Shown in pieces: positions 32,959 through 42,414 of a stretch of 64,000 bases of DNA. How positions within the stretch are numbered: the stretch's first letter is position 1; each line of letters opens with the position of its first letter. Origin of the DNA: Hominimerdicola alba (GTDB lineage Bacteria > Bacillota > Clostridia > Oscillospirales > Ruminococcaceae); NCBI RefSeq assembly GCF_900112155.1, contig NZ_FOKQ01000019.1:1-64000 (forward strand), in the 5' to 3' direction. The notes beneath the pieces are model-generated. The model had not been told where the DNA came from and ran no database searches. It was given only the letters and a program-made list of their open reading frames with translations. Position numbers and translations under genes: made by a program.

Positions 32959-33696
32959 ATGAGCATTAAGATAAAAGCGGGTATGATCGCGGCAGTTATG
33001 TGCATATGTATGGCAGGCTGCGGAAATAAAAATGATACATCATCGGCTGACAACGATTCAAGAGTTGCAGGCGGAGCAGTTACTAAGGTGACTACTCAGG
33101 AAGAGGACACAGCAGCCGAGGAAAGCAAGGCTGAGGATACAGACAGCAAAGCTTCCGATGATGACGGCGAAGCTCAGGGTCCCACAGGGGCAGACAGCTA
33201 TGAGCACAGCCTTACAGCAGCCTTTGCAGATCAGCTGAACACCAGAAATTTCTCGGTGACTTATGCACAGAACGATATCGACAGCGGCGAGGGTATGCAG
33301 CTGCAGTATGAGGAGACCTTAGAGGTCAACGGCACAGGCGGACACCAGACCATCATCAATGCAGACGGTTCCATAAACGAGGTCTACATCGTAGACGGTG
33401 TCTGCTATTCGGCTGATGAAAACGGCGAGCTCCAGATCACTGCCATGGGAAATGTTATGGGTGATATATGCTCCATGGTATTTGGTTTCTCACCTGCAGA
33501 ATCTGAATTCAAAGGCGCTGAAACATACAGCGACGGCACGGTTCAGGAAACTTTCCTCGATGAGACCAACGTGACTTTCGTATGCACATATGCTGACGGC
33601 AAACTGACATCCTGCGAGGGTGCAGGTTATCTGCGCGATTACAAGGGCTTCACCGAGGGCGGTGTTGACGAGATAAAACTGCCTGAGGGCAACTAA
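32959..33696 (+). CDS. Lipoprotein, second of three related genes, 245 aa
   Basis: Lipobox CMAGC with Cys21, then an acidic Ser/Thr/Asp-rich linker (about residues 25-75), then the shared domain: ADSYEHSLTAAFADQLNTRNFSV, LEVNGTGGHQTI, VYIVDGVCYS, VQETFLDETNVTF and terminal IKLPEGN. AAAGGAG precedes the ATG, 11 bases after the previous stop. The ADSYE(H/D)SLT(A/K)AF block is nearly identical in the third gene, supporting recent duplication. Confidence 0.77.
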   Translation: MSIKIKAGMIAAVMCICMAGCGNKNDTSSADNDSRVAGGAVTKVTTQEEDTAAEESKAEDTDSKASDDDGEAQGPTGADSYEHSLTAAFADQLNTRNFSVTYAQNDIDSGEGMQLQYEETLEVNGTGGHQTIINADGSINEVYIVDGVCYSADENGELQITAMGNVMGDICSMVFGFSPAESEFKGAETYSDGTVQETFLDETNVTFVCTYADGKLTSCEGAGYLRDYKGFTEGGVDEIKLPEGN

Positions 33697-33704
33697 CGGA
33701 CATA

Positions 33705-34433
33705 ATGAGAAGAGTATTTATATATCTGACCGCGGTTGTGATATGTTTGGCATTATCGGGCTGCGAAAAAAACAGCAGTGATGAGAATGTTTCCTCAGCC
33801 ATCGGTGACAGTGATACTGTGACAATGGAGACTGCTGACAGCTATGAGGACAGCCTGACAAAAGCCTTTACCGAAAAGCTGGAGGGCGAAAAGTTCACGA
33901 TAGATGTAACTGTTACCATTGACTATGAAAATGAGGAAATAGGCGAAGACAGGATGTCACGAGTACTTGAAGTTAACGGAGAAAACAGACATCTTGTTGT
34001 AGGTCTTGAAAGCGGCGATATTGAATTCTATCAGACTGAAGGCAAAACATGGGTAGTCTATCCCGAAAAAAAGGAGATAAAGCCTCTGAACAGCAACGGC
34101 TTTTTCGGAGCAAACAATGCAGAAACTGTTCTGGAAAATGTTCTGGAAAATGTGCCAGAAAGCGGGGACTTCGTTTCGGCGGAAAAAATTTCAGACGGGA
34201 ACATTCGGGAAATATTTGATATTGACGGGATCAGGACAGTTTTTACTTATGATGAAAAAACAGGCGGACTTACAGACATAGAATATGAAACAGATTCTAT
34301 ACTCGGTGACAATAAAGCCGTGATAAAGGTAGCTGTGAACAGCTTTGCAGAGGACTGCGGTGAGATAAAATTACCCGAGGGGTATACGATGACAGAATGG
34401 TATGGCTCGGCTGTATCACAGACAGGGAGGTAA
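33705..34433 (+). CDS. Lipoprotein, third of three related genes, 242 aa
   Basis: Lipobox ALSGC with Cys20. The domain contains ADSYEDSLTKAFTEKLEGEKF, LEVNGENRHLVVGLE, a tandem VLENVLENVPESG and NIREIFDIDGIRTVF, with IKLPEG near the end. Compared with its neighbours it has a ten-residue C-terminal extension (YTMTEWYGSAVSQTGR). It starts eight bases after the second gene and ends four bases before plsX, so it lies directly upstream of lipid and RNA-processing genes. Confidence 0.75.
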   Translation: MRRVFIYLTAVVICLALSGCEKNSSDENVSSAIGDSDTVTMETADSYEDSLTKAFTEKLEGEKFTIDVTVTIDYENEEIGEDRMSRVLEVNGENRHLVVGLESGDIEFYQTEGKTWVVYPEKKEIKPLNSNGFFGANNAETVLENVLENVPESGDFVSAEKISDGNIREIFDIDGIRTVFTYDEKTGGLTDIEYETDSILGDNKAVIKVAVNSFAEDCGEIKLPEGYTMTEWYGSAVSQTGR

Positions 34434-34437
34434 AACA

Positions 34438-35442
34438 ATGAACATAGTAATGGACGCATTCGGCGGCGATAACGCACCGCTGGAAGTTATAAAGGGCGCA
34501 GTTGACGCTCACAGGGATTTCGGTGTAGATATAACTCTGGTGGGCGATGAGAAGAAGATAAAGGACTGTGCGGCTAAGAACAGCCTTGATATATCGGCAC
34601 TGAAAATACGCCATGCCGATACCGTTATAGAGATATGCGAAGAACCTACCGAGGTCATCAAGGGCAAAAAGGACTGCTCGATGGCTGTGGGTATGCAGCT
34701 GCTTGCTGAGGGCGAGGGCGACGCTTTCGTTTCCGCAGGCTCAACAGGTGCGCTGGTAGTGGGTGCTACTTTCATCGTAAAGAGGATAAAGGGCATCAAG
34801 CGTCCCGCGCTGGCGACTATACTGCCTACCGCAGGCAAGCCTACCATGCTTCTGGACAGCGGCGCAAATGCGGACTGCCGTCCCGAGATGCTGGTACAGT
34901 TCGGCATAATGGGCAGTGCTTACATGAATAAGATACTGGGTGTGGATAAGCCCAGAGTAGCACTGGCAAATATCGGCGCTGAGGAATCCAAGGGCAGAGA
35001 GCTTGAACTGGAGACCTACAAACAGCTGAAAACAGCTCCCGTGAATTTTGTGGGCAATATCGAAGCAAGACAGCTCCCTCTGGGTGACTGCGATGTATGC
35101 GTGGCTGACGGCTTCTGCGGAAACCTTATGCTGAAACTCTACGAGGGCATGGGCAAGTTCTTCTCGGGCGAGCTGAAGAGCATATTCAAGAGCAGTGCAA
35201 AGAGCAAGCTTGCGGCTGTTATGGTAATGAAAGATATCAACAATTTCAAGAAAAAAGTTGATTATTCAGAGTACGGCGGAGCACCCCTGCTGGGTACAGC
35301 AAAGCCCGTTATAAAAGCTCACGGAAGTTCAGATGCAAAGGCATTCTATAATGCAGTAAGGCAGGCGAAACAGTTTACCGAGACAGGCGTTATCGATACG
35401 ATAACAGATGCTCTCGCGCAGATGAAGAAGGTGCAGGAATAA
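34438..35442 (+). CDS. plsX: Phosphate acyltransferase PlsX
   Basis: Converts acyl-ACP to acyl-phosphate at the start of phospholipid synthesis. MNIVMDAFGGDNAPLEVIKG, SMAVGMQLLAEGEGDAFVSAGSTGALV, LDSGANADCRPEML and the C-terminal YGGAPLLGTAKPVIKAHGSS are typical; 334 aa is full length. ATG 34438 is chosen (GGGAGG seven bases upstream). The stop overlaps the rnc start by one base. acpP, often between plsX and rnc, is absent here. Confidence 0.96.
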   Translation: MNIVMDAFGGDNAPLEVIKGAVDAHRDFGVDITLVGDEKKIKDCAAKNSLDISALKIRHADTVIEICEEPTEVIKGKKDCSMAVGMQLLAEGEGDAFVSAGSTGALVVGATFIVKRIKGIKRPALATILPTAGKPTMLLDSGANADCRPEMLVQFGIMGSAYMNKILGVDKPRVALANIGAEESKGRELELETYKQLKTAPVNFVGNIEARQLPLGDCDVCVADGFCGNLMLKLYEGMGKFFSGELKSIFKSSAKSKLAAVMVMKDINNFKKKVDYSEYGGAPLLGTAKPVIKAHGSSDAKAFYNAVRQAKQFTETGVIDTITDALAQMKKVQE

Positions 35443-36140
35443 TGGACGAGCAGAAGAGCCTTGAAGTATTTCAGAAGAAAATAGGCTACCGATTCAAGAA
35501 TGACAAGCTGCTTTATGAAGCACTGTCACATTCCAGCTTTGCCAACGAGAACAAAAAACAGCGCCACAGCAACGAGCGCCTTGAATTTCTGGGAGATTCG
35601 GTGCTTTCGATAGTAGTATCTGATTACATCTTCGAGCATTTCAAGCATCTGCCCGAGGGTGAGCTGACAAAGCTGAGAGCATCACTGGTATGTGAGAAAG
35701 CACTGTTTGAGTTCTCCCACAAGATAGAGCTTGGAAAGTTCATCTTTCTCGGCAAGGGCGAGGAGCTGACAGGCGGCAGAGAGCGTGCTTCGATAGTATC
35801 GGACGCGATGGAAGCAGTAATAGCAGCCATATATCTTGACGGCGGAATCGAAGCGGCAAGAAAGCACATAATGAACTTTCTGCCAAAGGATATCAGCCCT
35901 GCGCACACTGATACATTCCATGATTACAAGACGGTATTGCAGGAGATAATCCAGCGCAATCCCGAGGAAAAAGTTGAGTACTTTTTAAAGGGCGAGGACG
36001 GTCCCGACCATGACAAGAGATTCACGGTACAGGTGAAGCTGAACAACAATGTGATAGGTGAGGGCATAGGCAGGTCGAAGAAGAATGCCGAGCAGAATGC
36101 GGCAAAAGAAGCTTTGGCACTGATGGGAATCAAAGTTTAA
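35442..36140 (+). CDS. rnc: Ribonuclease III
   Basis: Double-strand-specific endoribonuclease processing rRNA and other structured RNAs. The signature ERLEFLGDSVLSIVVSDY carries the catalytic acidic residues, with the second site in SDAMEAVIAAIYLDGG. A C-terminal dsRNA-binding domain lies at about residues 160-230 (DYKTVLQEIIQ, GIGRSKKNAEQNAAKEAL). 232 aa is full length. It starts within the plsX stop (TAATG). A single ATTCATA unit and repeat copy 3 follow. Confidence 0.97.
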   Translation: MDEQKSLEVFQKKIGYRFKNDKLLYEALSHSSFANENKKQRHSNERLEFLGDSVLSIVVSDYIFEHFKHLPEGELTKLRASLVCEKALFEFSHKIELGKFIFLGKGEELTGGRERASIVSDAMEAVIAAIYLDGGIEAARKHIMNFLPKDISPAHTDTFHDYKTVLQEIIQRNPEEKVEYFLKGEDGPDHDKRFTVQVKLNNNVIGEGIGRSKKNAEQNAAKEALALMGIKV

Positions 36141-36279
36141 TTCATAATTGCCCTCGGCCGGGCGGGCCGATTCCGCCTATTTATAGTTATGTTAGGGCGG
36201 TAAGATTGTGCGACGGCGGGTCATAGCATGGCGAAAAAACGCATTAGAAAGCACACGAAACTTTGACGCAGACTGAGCT

Positions 36280-36610
36280 TGATAAGCACAACAAAGAAGT
36301 GGGCGAAGAGAGCTTTGGGGCAAGCCTTTCGCGAAAGGCTTGCGGGAGTTTGAGGGCAGAGCCCTCAATCACCAAGGCGCAAAGCCAAGATGCATAGCGA
36401 ACTATGAGAGCATAGCAAACTACTGACCAATAAAGGCGCGGGCGGTCACAAAAAATACCGCGTCTGCAAAAGCATGATATCCGCACAAACTTCCCGCGTG
36501 AATGACCGCACGCGCCCGAAATCAACGGCGGCAGCACAGCCGACGCAGTCGCTGTTAGTTGATTTCTCGACCCGAGGAACGAGGGGCGACCCTGTCCACC
36601 GCAGTCCCTA
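36280..36610 (-). repeat. Dispersed palindrome-rich intergenic repeat, copy 3
   Basis: Contains the palindrome AAGCCTTTCGCGAAAGGCTT (inside 36321-36342), GAGGGCAGAGCCCTC, AAGGCGCAAAGC, a long stem GGCGCG-GCGGTCA/TGACCGC-CGCGCC (about 36436-36516), GAAATCAAC/GTTGATTTC (36518-36526 with 36558-36566) and CTCGACCCGAGGAACGAGG. Same order and orientation as copy 2 but without the parS-like palindrome. The stem at 36518-36566 occupies the position of the unrelated GTCATCGG/CCGATGAC stem of copies 1 and 2. Confidence 0.85.
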
Positions 36611-36642
36611 GAATAATAAACCAACAGAAAAGAGGCGCACAA

Positions 36643-37890
36643 ATGCACAGCAACATATCAATATTCGTACCCCACGTTGGGTGTCCGCATAAGTGCGCAT
36701 TCTGTGACCAGAGGACTATCACAGGTGAGCAGAAACTCCCCCATAAAGAGGATGTTGAACGCGCCTGTTTGCAGGCTCTGGAAGAAGTCAGGGATATCTC
36801 CGATACCGAGATAGCATTCTTCGGCGGAAGCTTTACTGCTATACCCAGGGATTATATGCTTGAACTGCTGACAGCGGCATATAAGTTCGTTGGCGATGGT
36901 AAATTCAAGGGGATAAGGCTTTCGACCCGCCCCGATTATATCAACAGCGAGATACTCGATATCCTGAAACAGTACGGCGTTACTGCTATCGAACTTGGCG
37001 CACAGTCAATGTCAGATGAAGTTCTGGAAGCCAACGAGAGAGGTCATACCGCTGAGGACGTAAGGCGGGCAAGCAAGCTTATCCGCGAATATGGCTTTGA
37101 ACTGGGCTTGCAGATGATGGTGGGGCTCTATAAAAGCGGTCATCAGCAGGAGGACGAGACTTTTAACGAGATAATGGCTATCCACCCCGATACCGTCAGG
37201 ATATATCCTGTGGTGATACTGAAACACACCCGCCTTGCGGAACTTCTGGCGAGCGGTGAGTATAAGCCCATGAGCTTCGATGAAGTGCTTTCCCTTTCAA
37301 CAAGGGCGCTGGGCGCTTTCACGGAAGCGGGCATAAAGGTCATAAAGTGCGGTCTCCATGCAAGCGAGTTCGTTGAAAAGGACATGGTGGGAGGATTCTA
37401 TCACCCCGCTTTCAGGGAACTATGCGAGGGCGTACTGTACAGGCTGGCGATCGAAAATGCATTGAGCAATGCGAAAAAAGCAGGTGTGCCCATAGAAAAG
37501 GGACAGTACATTTTTGCAGTTAGCAAGGGCTGTATCAGCAAGGCTGTGGGTCACAAGCGGGCTAACAGAGAGTATTTTGAAAAGTACGGGCTGAGGGTGA
37601 AGTTTACCGAGGACAAGGATATACCGCTGTATAAGGTAAGGCTGGTCGATGATGTGACTCTGGCACACAAGTTCAGCATACACAACAGGAAACAGCTTGG
37701 CAAAAGCAAGAAATGCGGGTGCTTTTACTGCGGCGAGATATTTACTCCCGATGAGATAACGAACTATCTGAACGAGGGCTGCGGAACGGCACTGTGTCCC
37801 CGCTGTGGTATCGACAGCGTTATTGGTGATTCAAGCGGTTATCCCATAACTGAGGACTTCATGCAGAAAATGCATGAGCGGTGGTTCTGA
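36643..37890 (+). CDS. Elp3-like radical SAM protein fused to a C-terminal zinc-ribbon domain
   Basis: 415 aa. The N-terminal part has the radical SAM cluster CPHKCAFCDQ, then FFGGSFTAIP, LSTRPDYI, IELGAQSMSDEVL, and an Elp3-type C-terminal region to about residue 325. The last 80 residues (HKFSIHNRKQLGKSKKCGCFYCGEI, ALCPRCGIDSVIGDSSGYPIT, MHERWF) match, from memory, a family of short free-standing cytoplasmic proteins with two Cys pairs. ATG 36643 is chosen for AGAGG seven bases upstream. The radical SAM gene next to rnc and smc is standard in clostridia; the fusion is not. Substrate unknown. Confidence 0.88.
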   Translation: MHSNISIFVPHVGCPHKCAFCDQRTITGEQKLPHKEDVERACLQALEEVRDISDTEIAFFGGSFTAIPRDYMLELLTAAYKFVGDGKFKGIRLSTRPDYINSEILDILKQYGVTAIELGAQSMSDEVLEANERGHTAEDVRRASKLIREYGFELGLQMMVGLYKSGHQQEDETFNEIMAIHPDTVRIYPVVILKHTRLAELLASGEYKPMSFDEVLSLSTRALGAFTEAGIKVIKCGLHASEFVEKDMVGGFYHPAFRELCEGVLYRLAIENALSNAKKAGVPIEKGQYIFAVSKGCISKAVGHKRANREYFEKYGLRVKFTEDKDIPLYKVRLVDDVTLAHKFSIHNRKQLGKSKKCGCFYCGEIFTPDEITNYLNEGCGTALCPRCGIDSVIGDSSGYPITEDFMQKMHERWF

Positions 37891-38318
37891 TGCATGACGA
37901 ACTGATAAAGTCGATATTGTATGAGACGATACTGACGATAATTTTGGTGCGGAATATCTTCATGCTGAGAAAGGCGCGGGCATTACGCTGTGATGTAAAG
38001 GCGGGCAAGACTGAAAAGGTCAAAGCGAGGATAACGCTGGTAAGATTTTCGGTCGAACCGCGGGGCAGCATGGCGCGGGGAGTTTATGATAAGGACGGCA
38101 GGAAGATAAAGTGCAGTATGATATGCGCTTGCTCGATGCACTATATCCACCGAAAGGACGAGAAAGAGGTCATTGTCGGGGAAAGCGACGGACGTTTTTT
38201 CGCACTGGATGAAAAGCAATCAAGGGATGCTGTTATCACATGGTGGGTGTTCACTTTTCTTCCGGGAGTGTATGTGCTGATATTTTTGGTGGATATAGTA
38301 TTTCAGATAACAAAGTAA
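37890..38318 (+). CDS. Hypothetical membrane-associated protein, 142 aa
   Basis: Hydrophobic segments lie near residues 8-23 and 116-136; a basic middle part (KAGKTEKVKARITLVRFS) has two Cys in SMICACSMHY. ATG 37890 overlaps the upstream TGA. An in-frame GTG at 37881 also exists. The family is unknown to me. It is inserted between the radical SAM gene and smc, where many clostridia have nothing. Confidence 0.65.
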   Translation: MHDELIKSILYETILTIILVRNIFMLRKARALRCDVKAGKTEKVKARITLVRFSVEPRGSMARGVYDKDGRKIKCSMICACSMHYIHRKDEKEVIVGESDGRFFALDEKQSRDAVITWWVFTFLPGVYVLIFLVDIVFQITK

Positions 38319-38340
38319 TTATGAAAGGCGGTGAAAAATA

Positions 38341-41300
38341 ATGTATCTGCGCGGACTGGAATTGCAGGGATTCAAATCCTTCCCCGATAAGACGGTGCTG
38401 ACCTTCGGCAAGGGAATAACTGCCGTGGTGGGACCAAACGGTTCGGGAAAAAGCAATATCTCCGATGCTATGCGCTGGGTAATGGGCGAGCAGTCCTCAA
38501 AGGCGCTGAGAGGCGAGAAGATGGCAGGCGTTATTTTCCACGGCTGTGCCACAAGGAAAGAGTCGCCTTTTGCACAGGTGACCCTTACCATAGATAATGA
38601 GGACGGAGCTCTCGGCGTTGACAGCGATATGGTATCAGTGTCGAGAAAGCTCTATAAAAACGGCGACAGCGAATATCTTATAAACGGCAGCCCTGTTCGT
38701 CTTAAAGACGTAAACGAGCTGTTCATGGATACGGGTCTCGGAAAGGACGGCTATTCCATAGTCGGTCAGGGACGTATCGCGGATATCGTCAACGGCAAGG
38801 GCAGCGACAGGAGAGAGATCTTCGAGGAAGCAGCGGGCGTTGCGAAATTCCGTTATAAAAAGCAGGAGGCAGAGCGCAAGCTTATCGATGCGGAGGACAA
38901 TATTTCCCGCCTTAACGATATCATTGCAGAGCTTGAATCGCGTATCGGACCTCTGGAGAAGCAGTGCGAAAAGGCTAAGAAGTTCAAGGTGCTGGACGAT
39001 GAAAAGACCACGCTGGAAGTATCGGTGTGGGTGACAAAGCTGGAACAGTACCGAACTAAACTGGCTGAAAATGAGGAGCGTATCGCCCTGCTGAAAGAGC
39101 AGTATGAAACTCTGAGTGCCGAGCTGGCAGAAGCCGAGGCTCAGATAGAAAAAGACCTGCGCAGCAGCGCGGAGTGTGCGGCGAATGCTGACGATATCTC
39201 CGAGAAGATACATGAAGCAGAGCTTTCCGCAAGGGGCGGCGAAGCTGAGATAGCCGTATGCGAGAACGACATAGCTCATATTGAGGAAAATATTTCAAGG
39301 CTGAAAGAGCAGATAGAAAACTCACGGGCTGATAAATACTTTCTTGAATCGGAGCTGAAACAGCGCAGGGAAGAACTGGATTCTCTGGGCAAAAAGCAGA
39401 CGGAAGCCGCAGAAGCAGTGGCAGAAAAGGAAAAGGAATTTGACAGACTGCTGACCGAAGCCGACGAATCGGATAAGGCGGTAAGCGAAGTCAATTCTGC
39501 CATAAGCGCGGCTTATCTGGAAAAATCAAGGCTTAGCTTCACGGCTGAGAGCCTGAAAAATACCATACAGGAAACTGCTGAAAGACTGGCAGAGCTTGCT
39601 GAGGACAACGCGGAAACTGTCAGAAACAAGGAGCTTGCTGACAAGGAACTTGCAAAGCTCAAAAAACAGCAGACAGAAAAGCAGGACGCAAAGAGTGAGA
39701 AGGAAAACGTTCTGGGCGGCATGACGAAGCTGCTGGACAAGAGAAAAGAAAAGCTGGATACCGCAGTCAGCACCTTTGCACAGGCGGACAGCAAACTCAC
39801 GGAGATAAACAGCAGACTGAACATACTCAAAGACCTGGAGCGCTCCATGGAAGGCTTCGGGTATGCGGTAAAACACATAATGAATGCAGTGAAGCAGGGG
39901 CGCATAAGTGGTGTCTGCGGAACTGTGGCACAGCTTGTGGGCGTTAAAAGTGAGTACTCCGTGGCGGTGGAAACCGCACTTGGCGGTGCATTACAGAATA
40001 TCGTTGTCGAGAATGAGGATTCTGCAAAGCGCGGTATACGCCTGCTGAAAGAAAGCAAGGCGGGCAGAGCGACTTTCCTTCCTATAACCTCGGTAAAGGG
40101 TACACGCCTTGAAAATGACAGGCTGGAAAACGAGGACGGTTTCGTGGCGCTGGGCTGTGATATCGTCACCTACGACAAAAAGTATGAGGGCATAGTCCGC
40201 AGTCTGCTGGGCAGGATATGCATAGCTGAGGACATCGACTCGGCTTCGCGTATCGCAAAAGCCTACGGATATAAATTCCGCATAGTGACCTTGGACGGTC
40301 AGGTTGTAAACGCCGGAGGTTCGTACACGGGCGGCAGCGTATCGAAAAGCACGGGAATACTCACCCGAAAGAACGAGATAAACGACCTTGAATCAAAGCG
40401 CGGCAAGCTTGAAGCAGAGCGCTCTGCGGCGGCTGAGGAAAAGGAAAAGCTGACAAACGAAGTCAACAAGATGGCGGCGGATATCGAGGGCGCAAAGGAG
40501 CAGCTCACTGTTCTGAACGGCGACTGTATCCGTATTGAAGCCGAGATAAAGCGTGTCAACGGGCTGGCTGAGAGCTATGAAAAGATACTCTCCGACAGCG
40601 GCGAGGAAGAAAAGAAACTCCGTGAAAAGGGCGAACAGGCTGACAAGGAACTTGACAAGACGCTGAAAGACACCGCCGAGGTGGATAAGAAGATATTTGA
40701 AAAGGAAGCCGAGTTGGCAGGTTCTCAGGAGGAGCAGGAAAAGCTGAAATCCCGAAGAAACGAGATAAGCGGCGAGCTTTCGGAACTGCGCGTAAAGGGC
40801 GCGGAGCTCTCAAAGGATATCGAGACCTGCAAGGAATCGATAGCGAGCCTTGAAAAGACCATCACCGACCGCGACAGTGACGGCGGCAAGCTGGCTCTTG
40901 AGATAGAGAGCGAAAAGGAAAAAATAAAGGGCAAGAACACCGATATCGAAGCTATAAAGCAGAAGATAAAGGACAGCGAAGCTCTTGCGGTAAAGCTGAA
41001 AGATGACATGGAAGAAGCCCGCAGAAAACAGCGGGAGTATTCCGACAGCGCCGAAAAGCTCAGGTCTTCACAGAAGAACAAGCTTGAAGAAAAGGAAACC
41101 CTTGCGGCACAGCTTAGCCGTGGCGAGGAGCGCAAAAACGCACTAACGGCGGACTTCGACAAGCTGGTGAACAAGCTGTGGGACGAGTACGAACTCACCC
41201 GAAGCACAGCCGCAGAAAAGGCACAGCCTGTTGATGATATGACAGAAGCCGAAAAGCATCTGACAGAGCTGAAAAACAAGATACGCGCACTGGGAAGTGT

Positions 41301-41916
41301 CAACCTCGGTGCAATAGAAGAGTACGCCGAGGTCAGGGAAAGATATGATTTCCTCTCGGTACAGCTGAATGATGTTATGGTCTCAAAGGAAGAACTCTGC
41401 AAGATGATAGAGGAACTCACCGAGAAAATGAAGTCCGTATTCATGCAGAGCTTTGATACGATAAACAAGAATTTCAGCAGTATATTCAAGGAACTATTCG
41501 GCGGCGGAAACGGTGAGCTTATACTCACCGATCCTGAAAATGTCCTTGAATGCGGCATAGAGATAAGCGTACAGCCTCCCGGCAAGGTGATAACAAGCCT
41601 GATGTCACTTTCGGGCGGCGAACAGGCTATGGCGGCGATAGCCATATACTTCGCAATATTCAGATTCTCGCCCGCACCTTTCTGTCTGCTTGATGAGATA
41701 GAAGCGGCGCTGGATGATGTTAACGTTACAAGGTACGCCCAGTATCTTCATAGGCTTACGGACAAGACGCAGTTCATAACCATAACGCACAGACGCGGTA
41801 CAATGGAAGAAGCCGATGTTCTGTACGGTGTTACCATGCAGGAGAAAGGCATATCCAAACTGCTGAAAATGAACGCAGGACAGACTTCGATACTTGGTAA
41901 CGGAGATATTGAATAG
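38341..41916 (+). CDS. smc: Chromosome partition protein SMC
   Basis: 1191-aa condensin ATPase that organises and separates the chromosome with ScpA and ScpB (not in the window). N-terminal LQGFKSFPDKT and Walker A GPNGSGKSN; two long coiled-coil arms; a hinge around residues 515-640 (RISGVCGTVAQLVGVKSEYS, NAGGSYTGGS); the C-terminal signature LSGGEQAMAA; and Walker B FCLLDEIEAALDD. GGCGGTG lies upstream of the ATG. Length is normal. It lies upstream of ftsY, as in most Firmicutes. Confidence 0.98.
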   Translation: MYLRGLELQGFKSFPDKTVLTFGKGITAVVGPNGSGKSNISDAMRWVMGEQSSKALRGEKMAGVIFHGCATRKESPFAQVTLTIDNEDGALGVDSDMVSVSRKLYKNGDSEYLINGSPVRLKDVNELFMDTGLGKDGYSIVGQGRIADIVNGKGSDRREIFEEAAGVAKFRYKKQEAERKLIDAEDNISRLNDIIAELESRIGPLEKQCEKAKKFKVLDDEKTTLEVSVWVTKLEQYRTKLAENEERIALLKEQYETLSAELAEAEAQIEKDLRSSAECAANADDISEKIHEAELSARGGEAEIAVCENDIAHIEENISRLKEQIENSRADKYFLESELKQRREELDSLGKKQTEAAEAVAEKEKEFDRLLTEADESDKAVSEVNSAISAAYLEKSRLSFTAESLKNTIQETAERLAELAEDNAETVRNKELADKELAKLKKQQTEKQDAKSEKENVLGGMTKLLDKRKEKLDTAVSTFAQADSKLTEINSRLNILKDLERSMEGFGYAVKHIMNAVKQGRISGVCGTVAQLVGVKSEYSVAVETALGGALQNIVVENEDSAKRGIRLLKESKAGRATFLPITSVKGTRLENDRLENEDGFVALGCDIVTYDKKYEGIVRSLLGRICIAEDIDSASRIAKAYGYKFRIVTLDGQVVNAGGSYTGGSVSKSTGILTRKNEINDLESKRGKLEAERSAAAEEKEKLTNEVNKMAADIEGAKEQLTVLNGDCIRIEAEIKRVNGLAESYEKILSDSGEEEKKLREKGEQADKELDKTLKDTAEVDKKIFEKEAELAGSQEEQEKLKSRRNEISGELSELRVKGAELSKDIETCKESIASLEKTITDRDSDGGKLALEIESEKEKIKGKNTDIEAIKQKIKDSEALAVKLKDDMEEARRKQREYSDSAEKLRSSQKNKLEEKETLAAQLSRGEERKNALTADFDKLVNKLWDEYELTRSTAAEKAQPVDDMTEAEKHLTELKNKIRALGSVNLGAIEEYAEVRERYDFLSVQLNDVMVSKEELCKMIEELTEKMKSVFMQSFDTINKNFSSIFKELFGGGNGELILTDPENVLECGIEISVQPPGKVITSLMSLSGGEQAMAAIAIYFAIFRFSPAPFCLLDEIEAALDDVNVTRYAQYLHRLTDKTQFITITHRRGTMEEADVLYGVTMQEKGISKLLKMNAGQTSILGNGDIE

Positions 41917-41925
41917 GCGGTACGT

Positions 41926-42375
41926 ATGGGAAGAACTGAAAATGCGGAATTCACTGTGCTGTGCCTGATAGAGGATGGCAGCAGGGTGCTTTTGCAGGAC
42001 AGGGTAAAAGCTGACTGGAAAGGCTACACTCTCCCCGGGGGACACGTTGAAAAAGGCGAGTCCTTTGTGGATGCGGTGATTCGCGAGATGAAAGAGGAAA
42101 CGGGACTTGATATCTTTGAACCGAAACTTGTAGGTGTCAAGCAGTTCCCGATAGACGGCGGAAGGTACATCGTTATGCTGTACAAGGCTACAAAGTTCTC
42201 GGGCGAGGTGGTATCCTCGGAAGAGGGCAGAATGGAGTGGGTAGAGTACAGCAGGCTTTCCGAGATAAGCACCGTCGCTGACTTTGAAGAACTTCTGGAA
42301 GTGATGAATTCGGATAAGCTTTCGGAGTTTCGGTACATAATCGAGGACGGCGAATGGAAAGCGCTTATCGGATAA
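41926..42375 (+). CDS. NUDIX hydrolase (MutT/8-oxo-dGTPase-like)
   Basis: 149-aa hydrolase. The Nudix box GGHVEKGESFVDAVIREMKEETGL fits GX5EX7REUXEEXGU with all catalytic Glu residues. EFTVLCLIEDGSRVLLQDR at the N-terminus resembles clostridial 8-oxo-dGTP diphosphatases, so removal of oxidised nucleotides is likely; other nucleoside diphosphate derivatives are possible. It is nine bases after smc and 39 bases before ftsY, probably in the same operon. Confidence 0.88.
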   Translation: MGRTENAEFTVLCLIEDGSRVLLQDRVKADWKGYTLPGGHVEKGESFVDAVIREMKEETGLDIFEPKLVGVKQFPIDGGRYIVMLYKATKFSGEVVSSEEGRMEWVEYSRLSEISTVADFEELLEVMNSDKLSEFRYIIEDGEWKALIG

Positions 42376-42414
42376 TACAGGCAAGTAAACTATAACCGAA
42401 AGGGGTTTGTAATA

